A stretch of DNA of 17,809 nucleotides from Smittium mucronatum (lineage: Eukaryota; Kickxellomycota; Harpellomycetes; Harpellales; Legeriomycetaceae), in contig LSSL01001281.1 of NCBI GenBank assembly GCA_001953115.1, positions 4,346 through 22,154 on the forward strand. Reading direction: 5' to 3'. The position numbers were made by a program, and so were the translations under genes. Positions 9,700 through 17,809 of the stretch are shown here, one piece after another; the first letter of the stretch is position 1; each line of letters opens with the position of its first letter. The notes under the pieces are model-generated. The model saw only the letters and a list, made by a program, of their open reading frames with translations, ran no database searches and was not told where the DNA came from.

Positions 9700-10792
9700 A
9701 AGTACAGTTTTTATTATCAATCTCCTGTCAAAAAATATTTAAAAATTGTTATTCCTATATAAATTATTCTAAATGAATAAATTCCACATGAGATATCAAT
9801 TCATTCAATTATAGCATTTAGGAATTCATGATTATTAGAAAAAAATTAATCTATTCAATTATTCAATAAAGTGTATTGTTTTATATATACGCCTTTATGA
9901 AATCATATTATAATATAAACAAAATAAAAACTGTTGATTTGAATTAATATTGACAATAGAGCTTTGATGCTATATATAACATAATTTTAACAAAATTTGA
10001 ACAAAATTTTAAGTCTGATTTTTTGAATTTTATACAATTTAATTTTTTTTAACGTTAAATTTAAATTTCGCAAAATTTTAATTTTTTCTCGAAGATTCTT
10101 TCATAAAAGCTCTTTAATCCGATAAAAATCAAAAAATTATCCCTGTTAGTTTGTAATTAGTAAGTATTTATACATGAAATCGATATTATATAGTTTAATT
10201 TACCCAAAAAATTACTATTTCTAAATATCCAAATTTTTATAGTAAGTCGAAAATATAGAAAATTTGTTATTTAAACGTTTATTTTATTTAGATTTTATTA
10301 TTTTTATTAGCCATTTTTAATATGTGAAATTTCACAAAAAAAAGTAGTAATTTATATTTATTTACTAAATTAGTTTTAACAAGTCTTAATGCTTAAATTA
10401 AATTATTTTTTCTTACTTAATTTGCTGTTAAAATATATATTTTTTTTTCAAAAAAAAATTCAGTAAAATATTACTTATATTGATTAGTAAATATCAAATT
10501 ATATTAGAATTTATATTTAGCCTAAACTAGAAGATGAGATATTGTGATAGCATTGATAAATATTTCATATAAATAAAAAAATATAAAAAATTAGAAAAAA
10601 AAAGCAAACTTAAGCCCAAAGTTAAAACCCAACCCAAAAAAAATTATTAATCACTAAGCAAATTAAAAAAATTATGTATTTTTTATAAAATATTAAAACT
10701 TGCAAAAAAATTATTATGAAATTAAGCCTAGAGATTTTCTAAAAAAAAAATAATGAAATAAATCGGATTTAAAAGAAAGTTCTAAAAAATTA

Positions 10793-10827
<35 letters not shown>

Positions 10828-11200
10828 TTCCACCATAGTAATACATTGTATTTCAAAAAATTTCTCTTGATTTTTTTGAGATACAAATAAATTACCAAAA
10901 ATATATTTTCCAGCCTATCTCGTATTAAAAATCTAATAAAAGCTCATATAATTTAGATCTTAAATTTTTAAATGTCAAAATAGATTTTAAATATCTTGAA
11001 TGTCATTTTTTTTATAAGATATAACTTTGAAATCATTAAATATGTCAAATTTGAATTTAATAAGTATAATAGTATTAAAGCTGCATTTATTTATTTTTAC
11101 ATTATAAATATTTTAAATATTTATAAAACAATATATCGTTTTATAGCATAGATTCACAAAGCGAGAATTTTCTTTTTTTTGAAAGAAAAATATAAATGAT
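9700..11200. other. AT-rich spacer, no gene seen
   Basis: No gene or mobile element recognised. It includes the 12-bp palindrome TTTAACGTTAAA at 10048-10059. The 18-mer ATTTCGCAAAATTTTAAT at 10065-10082 also occurs at 9181-9198 and may be chance at this composition. Confidence 0.55.
10800..10827 (+). repeat. (AT)14 microsatellite
   Basis: Twenty-eight bases of uninterrupted AT dinucleotide in otherwise homopolymer-rich spacer. Confidence 0.95.
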
Positions 11201-11209
11201 TGAAAAAAA

Positions 11210-11710
11210 TACTGTGGAAATCAATGGTTGTTGTACTCAACTAAAAATAGCATTACACATCATCGGTTAAAAAAAAATTGGGACCTCTCACAGTGTCAAT
11301 TTATTATAAAATATATAAATTTTGGATGAGAAATGTAAAAATAATTACTCTTATTCAAATCGGATTTTCATAAAGCTTATTACCACATCTTATTAAATTT
11401 TTCTGAGTGAAATAAAAAATTAAACAAACCTATCATCATTATAAACTTTCATCGATCTAGTCCTAAAATAAAATAAATTATTGGGGTTCAAATAATTTCT
11501 GTAGATTAATTTGAAACTTCTTTCCAAGGATCTTGAAAAATTTTACCACGGCTACAAAATGACCATCACCATACAATTAGTTCTTGAAGTTGCCGAATTC
11601 ATGAACAATATAAGAGAGTTAATTACTCATAGGAGTAAGAGTTTAAATGATCCAATTACCTTTTTAAGCCAATTCATTATATAAAGAAGCCTATAGTGAT
11701 TTCAAAAGGA
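11210..11710. other. Less AT-rich island with unassigned open frames
   Basis: This stretch is visibly richer in G and C than its surroundings, as the pol remnants nearby also are. On the plus strand one frame is open from 11505 to 11684 (59 codons, no ATG until codon 19). On the minus strand two other frames are nearly open across the same bases. None shows a motif I can name. It lies downstream, in the minus-strand sense, of the integrase core remnant at 11909-12184, so it could be the 3' end of the same dead element. That is inference from position only. Confidence 0.35.
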
Positions 11711-11908
11711 TAATTATGAAAAGTTTATTGAAGGTCATGAGACTTTTTTAACTTTTTTATTCTGAAATAAATTTATTTTTGATATCTATAAAATATATTT
11801 CTCGTTTAAAAAAATTAAATATAAGTAAGGGAAAATAAATTTATTCTAATAATTTATGCAGTATTTTACAAAAATATGAAAGATTTAAATAAATAAAAAT
11901 TATTAAAA

Positions 11909-12184
11909 TTAAATCTTTGTAAAGTTTATTAAATAATGAATTCTAATTTTTGAGTCAAGGGATAAATTGAATGATCCATAAGTAAAATTTTCACCTAATA
12001 TAAATAAAAATCGACTTAATACCAAAATTATTATAATTTTTATTATAAATTCACATAATGGAATAGAATGTCCGAAGATAATGAACTCTATATAAAAATA
12101 ATCAATGAAGGTTACCAATGCAAGATATATTCATAAGTTTTAATATCATTAAATAATATCTATAGCTTCGCATTCCTGTATTTT
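11909..12184 (-). pseudogene. Ty3/Gypsy-like integrase catalytic-core remnant
   Basis: A 69-codon open frame (TTG at 12118, stop near 11909) plus an upstream part in the same frame. Integrase of Ty3/Gypsy elements inserts the cDNA copy into the host chromosome, and its core holds a DDE triad. Read 5' to 3', the upstream part gives EAIDII (about 12152-12170), which fits the start of the core. After four in-frame stops comes YLALVTFIDYF, where the Asp fits the first catalytic acidic residue. SRF follows 29 residues after that Asp, the usual spacing. ENFTYGSF then stands where the second acidic residue and its Asn-x-x-Phe context are expected, but about five residues too early and without that Asp. 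The stops, the short deletion and the lost residue make it inactive. The assignment rests on motif order, not on a search. Confidence 0.45.
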
Positions 12185-12189
12185 TCACA

Positions 12190-13275
12190 TGAAACATCAA
12201 TCAATTAATTAATTTAATTTAATATTAACAAGCAAATTTATTAAAAACAAGTTTAATCAAAATATTCATACCCAAATCAATTAAATTATGCAAATATTTT
12301 TTTACTGACAAAGTTTTCATAAAGCATCAATTGTAAGTTGGTGATATTTATCTTGATAAAAAAAACATTATTATGGTCAATGTAAATATTGTAATTCATT
12401 CTTATTTTAATTAATAGAGTGTTAATTTATCAATTTGAAACTCATTCTAAGCAATGAAATATTATATAAACATAAATTCCCAAAAAAATGAAAATTATAG
12501 AGGATATAATGGCATTAAAAAATATAATTCTATTCTTTCTATCATAATTTGCTTCTAATGAAAGAATTATTTTTTTCTTTATTAAATAGAAGATTCATAT
12601 TTAGCGTATTCTTTGAAAATTTTACAAATTTGTAAGGGGTCCACCATAAAAGCAGTATTGTATAATAGAGCAGTTATATGTTTAAAAGATGAATTTTTTT
12701 GTTAAAGTATATAAAATCTAAATTAGACATAAGTGTCTTTATTAAAAATTAAAACTTTACTATAGCTATGGTAAATACGAGTAATAAAAATAAGTTAAAA
12801 AATAAAAAATCATCAATAATGTTATTAATTGTATTTTGATGAAAAAAATCGCATCAAAAAAATTAAATTAAATTTAATCTATAAATTTATTTTGATGAAT
12901 ATTGCCGATTTATATAAATTAATTTAATTAGATAGTATTTGGAAGATATCAATTAGTGCATTTAATTTCGTAAAAAGTGTTTAAATTACGAGAAAAAAGT
13001 TTTATTTTGAGAAGCCCGATAATTTTTAAAAACTATTTAAAGTTAAAAAAAAAACTTTTTTAAAAACATAACACATTACCTCCTAAAAAAGTAAGATATT
13101 TCAATAATAAAATATTTTATCATTTTAAACTTTGGTTACTTAGTTTTACATGATAATTTTAAATTTAATTATTTAACGACTGCAGCGCTTTTATTTATAT
13201 ATATTTTTAGGATGTAATTAACTTAGATATTATGCTATAAGCCTAAAATATTGGTTTTTAAATATAAATTTATAT
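12190..13275. other. AT-rich spacer, no gene seen
   Basis: No gene recognised. A direct pair, ATTTTGATGAA-AT-GC-AT at about 12834 and 12891, flanks an AT-rich segment of about 45 bp. If the integrase remnant on the minus strand once extended upstream, its zinc-binding part would lie at about 12190-12450, but only a doubtful Cys-containing fragment can be read there. Confidence 0.5.
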
Positions 13276-13279
13276 ATCC

Positions 13280-13537
13280 ATTGATGATTAAAATACATTT
13301 ATATAAATTCTCTACTAGAATTAAATTTTATTAGATGAGGTGGCTTCAGATGAAAGACCCTTTGTACAAAGTTTACATAATCTAATAATAATATTATAAA
13401 ATAGCCGATTTTTTGGTTTAATTAATTTATTTAAGTTTCTGAAACATTTAATTGCAAAGAATCCGATTAATTCCATACTTCAAAAATTTTTAGTAGTAAA
13501 AGATGGTTTTTATAATTTTACACTTATAAAAAATTGA
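13280..13537 (+). pseudogene. Ty3/Gypsy-like reverse transcriptase remnant (palm and thumb pieces)
   Basis: One frame carries two recognisable pieces. The first, from about 13285, reads NTF..ILY with stops, then LLDEVASDE (13328-13354) and a SLHNLIIIL stretch (13370-13396). This matches the order TF, then the (Y/F)xDD active-site turn, then an HL-x-x-L segment in Ty3/Gypsy reverse transcriptase, which copies element RNA into DNA. The second catalytic Asp is Glu here. After a stop at 13397 comes RFFGLINLFKF (from 13406) with PINSILQK further on, fitting the FLG-x-x-NYY connection at the start of the thumb. About 60 residues normally between the two pieces are missing. The frame ends at 13537. 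No LTR or primer-binding site was found nearby. It is certainly broken. The family call is a motif-level inference. Confidence 0.4.
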
Positions 13538-13539
13538 TA

Positions 13540-15390
13540 AAAAAAATTTCCCCTAGTAAAAATATCTTCTTAATAAAACAAAATATTTAGAAATTTTTTT
13601 ATTTTTTTAAACTATAATAAAAGGGACTACATAAAAAAATTTATTTCCAGTTTTTATATTCATATTTTGAAAATATATTCGAGATTAAATTAAAAATATT
13701 ACTTGGGGTCAATTAAAATATATATATCGCTTTCTTTTGGAAATTGAAAAAATTCAACGTGTAATTATTGCGACTTAAATTAGGGTTTTAAAAAATAAAT
13801 TGATATGTAATAATTTAATTTTTTATGAATAAACTTAAAATCATATAAAAATTATTGATAAATAGTTTATTTTTTTGGTCGGGGAATATTTAAGGCCCTT
13901 AATTTTAGCCAATAAAATAAAAATACATATCCTGAAGCATGTTAATATACTATTCTAATAAGATTAAAATTATGAATTATGAATATATTACTTGTCATTA
14001 TACTGGATCTATGCTATAAATTAAAAGAATGATAAGAAATGATACTAAATCAAGGATTTTTACTGTATTTTTACTAGTTTTTAACATGTTTTTTTGTTTT
14101 TTTTTTTCGATTTAAAGTTATTATAACACAAATAACATATAAAATATATTAGAATATCATATGATGATAGAAAAAGTAAAATTAAAAATATATAAGAACA
14201 AAGATTTGCTATTAGTTAATGTGAAAATTTGAATTAAAACTTCAAGTCTAATATTAATGGTCTTGGAAAATAATCTTCATTATGGAATAAAAAATGATAT
14301 CCTATATAATTATAATTATTAGATATTCGTATTTTTATTTGAATTTGTAAATGTCGATTATTTATTAATAAAAGTACTAGATATATTTTTAAATAAATTA
14401 TTATGAGATTTAAATTAAATTTTTTTTAGAAATACATAGTGTTTAAAAATAAAAAAACCATAATGCATAAAAATTTGTTTTTATGTGTAAATATTGTGTA
14501 AACTTAAATTATTTGAATTTCATATTATGCTAAAATTTATTTTGAGTTCAAATTTCGTGAAAATTGTTCAATCAGTTAAAATCAGTACTAATAGTAACAT
14601 ATCGGATCATTTCTTTGATAATTGAATCGAGTTGTGATATTTCCCAGATAAAATAAAACAGTTCAAAAAAGTTAGATATAAAATGTGTTTTTCAAAAAAT
14701 AAGTTAAATTTACAAACTATGAGCACTAAATTCCAAAAATTCTTTTTTTTATCCTATATTCACCGATTCTGGCATCTAATTTATTAATTCCAAAAAATAA
14801 AGATATAATTTAACTTATAGAAATTTTTGAATATAAAATCATATTTGATTTCCAAAACATCTAAATAAACAGTTTAACCTATTATTGCCGAGTCGAACGA
14901 AAGATAAACGGGGTCTAAAAAAGTAATTTGAAGTTTTAAATATAATTTTCTTGGAATAATAAATCCCTGGAAAAAAATATATTTAACGAACCAAAGTTAT
15001 TTCTAGTTTTCGAAATATATATTCCATATTTTAACAATTATAAATTCCCTCCGATTTATAATTTTTTTTAACAATATTAAGCAAACTATCTAAATATTTA
15101 AATATCCACTTTCATCTGTATTTATAATAGCAGAAATTAGTGGTATAAAATGTAAATTTGTAAATTTTTTAATGCTATAAATCAAGTGATAGTAAATGAA
15201 TTCTTAAATTTAAATACCAATTAAACATTTACATAATAAGTTTTATAATTAATTATGATATGCATGATTAAAAGAAGTTAAAATCAAACAAAAAAAGGAC
15301 TTTTTGGTTTTTCTAATCTTTGAGGCTTTAAAATTTAACATAACTTTTTCCAGAACTTGAACTACTTCTAATTTATATAAATGTTATTAT
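13540..15390. other. AT-rich spacer, no gene seen
   Basis: Homopolymer-rich sequence with no recognisable gene. It separates two plus-strand pol remnants, RT at 13280-13537 and integrase at 15395-15680, that lie in the order expected of one element. RNase H would then belong here, but no Asp-rich RNase H motif can be read. If they are one element, most of this is later insertion or decay. Confidence 0.5.
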
Positions 15391-15394
15391 TTAG

Positions 15395-15680
15395 AAATTT
15401 TGGATAATTCAGAAGCTTCAGTTAAGTCTCTTTCAAAAAGGTAAAATTCTATATGATTCAAAATTTCAACTAATTGATGGTTTGTTATTTTTATGCCTGC
15501 GGTTTTGGATAAAAAAATTTTTTATGTAAGAATTAATAGATGTAATTAGCAGAGATGATCTAAATTATATTCCAGGTCACTGGAAGCTTTCTAAATTTAA
15601 ATCAGGATCCCAATAAAATCTCTTGTGTAGGTAAAGATTTTCTATCTCTTGCTATAAAAAAATTTAAATGCAGTTGGGGA
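15395..15680 (+). pseudogene. Ty3/Gypsy-like integrase N-terminal remnant
   Basis: The frame opened after a stop at 15392 runs 73 codons with a single internal stop (15527-15529) until TAA at 15614. It reads QLIDGLLF (about 15467-15490), RFWIKK, then, past the stop, ELIDVISRDD and PGHWKLSKF (GH at 15575-15580). In Ty3/Gypsy polyproteins the region joining RNase H to integrase has a DGLL(Y/F) element, then an R-x-W-(I/V)-P segment, an ELI-x-x-x-H-x-(D/S) helix and the GHxG of the HHCC zinc domain, in this order and spacing. Here the first His is Arg. After the second stop, a neighbouring frame gives IKKFKCSW (about 15655-15678), possibly the Cys end of the finger. The keeping of order across about 60 residues is the main support. 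It is inactive because of the stops, a frameshift and lost zinc ligands. Confidence 0.5.
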
Positions 15681-15689
15681 GTTTTTAAA

Positions 15690-17100
15690 ATAAAGCTGAA
15701 AAAATTTATTTTTGGTCTCAAAAATTGAAAATTTATAAATGTTCTTCAAATAATTATTATCGAATTTTTAAAAGATTTTATTTAGTCTAAAATTAAAGAT
15801 TTTTCAAAAAATAAACCAATTTTTTCGGGCTATAAATTTTTTTAAAAAAAAAGAAAGACAACTGATAGAAAGATATAGGTTTTATGCACCTTCAAAAAAT
15901 AATGTTTAATAAAAAATTTAAGGGCATTTTTTTAAAAATAAGAAATAAGAAATATAAATTTATAGATTTTTTGTATTTATTATAGTATTTACAGAACCAA
16001 AAAAATTTAAAACTCCTGATACCTCAAAAATCTTGTAAAATAAAAAGGTTACAAGTAATAAGTGAAAATAAAATTAAAAAAATTAGTTAAAATGTATTAG
16101 ATAATAAATATATTGTTGAGTACAGTCAAAAATGTCTCTCAATAATTTAAATTATTTGAATATTATTAAAAATCTTAAATTTGTGGAGGTTTAAAATAAT
16201 GCTTAACTTTTCGATAAAATGGAAATAATTCTACTTAAATCTGGATTTATCGTCAGAATAGACATGCAAAAATCACTTTAGAAACTCATATTGGTAAATT
16301 ATTATGAATTTTATTTATTTTTATCCATCTTTTTAAATTAGTGAAATTTTAATTACAGTGTATACCATCCCAAATTAATACGATAAAAAAAGCTTGGGAA
16401 TAAAAAAAGCAGGAAAAAAAAGAATTTAAAATTTTTCAAAGATTGTCTTTAGTTGAATTGTTACTTTATTGCAGATATTCCTAGTATTTTTAACTTTATA
16501 AACACCAAATATATACGAAATTTTTGTGACACATTTTGTGAAATGTTTTTTTTTAGTTTGGATAAACGTTTTTTTAAATTTTTAAAATATTAATGATACT
16601 GTTATTCTGTCTTTTGGTGGCAAAGATTATTGATATGTGGCACAAATTAGACAAAAAAAACATTTATCTGTTATTCAAAGAAATGTCTCTCTTTTTTTAT
16701 TTGATTTCAGTCATATATGAACATTCGTCTTCAAAAAGTCATTTTTTTCAAAATTTATCAATTTTTTTAGTAAGTTAAAGCTGGTCACAGTAGAAAAGCA
16801 TAAAAGGGAGGTCCAAAACTTGACCAAATTTATTTCTAGGGGTTTCAGTTGAAATATAAATTTATTTCTCATTTCAATCAGCACATGCACTCCTCAGTTG
16901 AAAATTTTCATTATTAATAGCTTCCAAATTGATTATAAACTAACATAATTTTTCGATAAAAAGCAAATTAAAATTTTTGTGAATTTCTGATGGAGACATT
17001 TATTTTCATGATTCTTCATCATAATTATCATATTATAAGAGATTATTTGAAAGAGAAAGTGTAGAGCAAAGATTGATCCATATTAATTTAAGAGAGAAGA
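15690..17100. other. AT-rich spacer, no certain gene
   Basis: Mostly homopolymer-rich. A 61-codon ATG-started frame on the plus strand (16593-16778) has no recognisable motif. The same bases on the minus strand give a short Cys-rich reading (CFFCLICATY near 16630-16660) between stops, which is too weak to assign. From about 16780 the sequence becomes less AT-rich. A few open stretches there (for example 16777-16848 on the plus strand) could be retroelement debris, but no order of motifs supports it. Confidence 0.45.
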
Positions 17101-17110
17101 CATATTAAAT

Positions 17111-17338
17111 TACCCCAAAGGTAATATCGATTCAGTAGAATTTGAATTTTACCCTCTCGATAATCGTTATTATGAGTCAAAAGTTGTATAATTTGACCAG
17201 AATGCGTTTGCCACTATGCATTCTGAGCTTATAACCACTGCAGATGCAAGTGTGGCACCGATTGCACCAGTCTTGGGGTAATGAATATTCGGTGATTGGA
17301 AAATAAGTCCCAAAAATGAGTGTATTTATCTTGTGATA
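17111..17338 (-). pseudogene. Ty3/Gypsy-like integrase zinc-binding region remnant
   Basis: The minus-strand frame is open for 53 codons from 17338 to a stop at 17177-17179. It reads, in order, a His near the start followed by KINTL, TYFP about ten residues later, and DWCNRCHTC (DWC at 17264-17272). Then come a basic GK-R stretch and LYNF. Many Ty3/Gypsy integrases have GH-x-G..KT, then YWPGM, then a WC-x-x-C-x-x-C zinc end, then a basic linker to a YN motif just before the catalytic core, in this order. The zinc domain helps integrase bind element ends. Past the stop the same frame continues to IDITFG (17114-17131), the expected position of the core's first strand, with a second stop at 17132-17134. 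The stops and a deletion of about four residues between His and YFP mean it is dead. The Trp-Cys cluster makes this the clearest pol remnant in the window. Confidence 0.5.
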
Positions 17339-17518
17339 CTATCTACAATCTAAGGCTTAGTATTGTCCTTTTAATATCTAAGTAACCTATTGTCACATGA
17401 AAACTGTTATGGCGTGTGTTGCAGAACATGAGGTATTAGATATTATATTTTTTTATAACAAATAAGATTTTACGGTGAATAATACCTATTCGGAATGTCT
17501 ACTTATTCGACATGAGAT

Positions 17519-17734
17519 TTAAATAGGGCGCTCTCTCCGTTTTTCTCTAGGGGCTATTATAACAAAATGCTGTATACCTTTTATATCCCTGGAAATTGAG
17601 TTGTCGATACGGTGTATTCCAGGAGCATGGAGGAATCCTGAGACTGCTAGCAGCAAGAATAAACTTATTGGTAATCTCACTGTAATATAAACCCTTTGTT
17701 GGGCACAAACTCTTAGTGCGAAGTATAACTGGGG
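17519..17734 (-). pseudogene. 71-codon open frame, possible RT-thumb remnant or exon
   Basis: The minus strand is open between stops for 71 codons with no ATG; the GTG codon at 17678-17680 is the only plausible substitute start. From that GTG the product would be 53 residues. It has a hydrophobic stretch (SLFLLLAVSGFLHA) resembling a signal peptide, then a basic tail with PREKRRER. Alternatively, GFLHAPGIHR-IDNSISRDIK (about 17579-17638) resembles the FLG-x-x-x-YYR-x-(F/I)-x-x-(N/D) thumb of Ty3/Gypsy reverse transcriptase. That would suit its place upstream of the integrase remnant at 17111-17338 on the same strand, although too little sequence lies between them for a whole RNase H. A TATTACAG that could be a splice acceptor comes just before the GTG. 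The retroelement reading is the more likely one, but it is weak. Confidence 0.3.
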
Positions 17735-17767
17735 TTACAGTATTACCCCGCTTAAGTGGGCACTGTC

Positions 17768-17809
17768 TTAACCCTTTCCGGGCCCAACTTTGCGCCTTGC
17801 CCCTATTTG
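17768..17809 (+). mobile_element. Probable outer end of a piggyBac-like element, cut by the window edge
   Basis: TTAA (17768-17771) is followed by CCCTTTCCGGGCCCAACTTTGCGCC. The first 13 bases resemble the terminus of the element at 3915-4087 (CCCTTTCAGGGCC), and the TTAA is the piggyBac target. The other end would lie beyond this window. The flank holds a near-palindrome, CCCGCTTAAGTGGG (about 17747-17760), and a 5-bp hairpin around TACAGTATT (GGGGT / ACCCC, 17731-17749). These may belong to the interrupted host sequence. Confidence 0.5.

Noticed and set aside
14870..14930. Plus-strand PSRTKDKRGL, thought of as the end of RNase H (LSR motif) between the RT and integrase remnants
   Set aside because: The expected Asp and the preceding residues are missing. 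The match rests on two or three residues.
16593..16778. 61-codon ATG-started open frame on the plus strand
   Set aside because: No recognisable domain, low-complexity hydrophobic composition, and expected by chance. The minus strand gives a Cys-rich reading of the same bases, equally unsupported.
16777..16848. Plus-strand stretch with REVQNLTKFIS, resembling an RT thumb
   Set aside because: Only a handful of residues agree, nothing on the same strand continues it, and the nearby pol remnant is on the minus strand.
17190..17282. Plus-strand frame ending ADASVAPIAPVLG, resembling the TDAS motif of retroelement RNase H
   Set aside because: The minus strand over the same bases has a longer open frame and a much more specific motif series (YFP, DWCNRCHTC, LYNF, IDITFG). 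The plus-strand likeness is a short coincidence.
17579..17760. Cluster of short hairpins (CAGGA/TCCTG at 17620-17640, CTGCTAGCAG at 17644-17653, GGGGT/ACCCC) considered as a structured RNA
   Set aside because: The stems are only 5 bp, do not nest into a common fold, and no tRNA, snRNA or ribozyme signature is present.

Overview
The window looks like gene-poor eukaryotic DNA, most likely from an AT-rich invertebrate genome. It is roughly four-fifths A+T by eye, has long A/T homopolymers and (TAA)n and (AT)n microsatellites, and shows no intact protein-coding gene, rRNA or tRNA in 17.8 kb. That density rules out ordinary bacterial, organellar or phage DNA. The remains of Ty3/Gypsy-like retroelements and of a piggyBac-type TTAA element fit an animal genome. 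The species cannot be named from the sequence.

Layout. Positions 1-430 are featureless. From about 480 to 4300 is a mosaic of repeats. A diverged repeat, called R1 here, lies at about 480-1260 and again at about 5915-6890. Its 3' part (block Y, 1104-1259) recurs at 3575-3727 in the same orientation. A second block (X, about 1300-1622) recurs as an inverted copy at about 3306-3570, with a 35-bp perfect match inside it. The X arms flank a degenerate 1.7-kb interior, as a decayed transposon with long inverted termini or a rearrangement would. A 30-bp tandem triplet lies at 1314-1403. Two small non-autonomous DNA elements lie side by side at 3915-4087 (piggyBac-like, CCCTTTCAGGG termini at TTAA/TTAT) and about 4090-4298.

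From 7050 to 11900 I see almost nothing but AT-rich spacer, apart from an unexplained 117-codon open frame on the minus strand (9322-9675), an (AT)14 run, and a less AT-rich island at 11210-11710.

The right third is a graveyard of broken Ty3/Gypsy-type pol sequence, found by reading degraded frames. It holds an integrase core on the minus strand (11909-12184), a reverse-transcriptase palm/thumb remnant on the plus strand (13280-13537), the N-terminal part of an integrase on the plus strand (15395-15680), and an integrase zinc-binding region on the minus strand (17111-17338) with a possible RT-thumb remnant upstream of it (17519-17734). All carry stops, deletions or both, so none should be functional. 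At 17768 a TTAA followed by CCCTTTCCGGGCC marks what is probably the outer end of another piggyBac-like element running off the window.

No working gene set or new defence or metabolic system is visible. The interest lies in the layered repeat history and in the faint pol fragments. The assignments come from motif reading alone and need profile searches to confirm.
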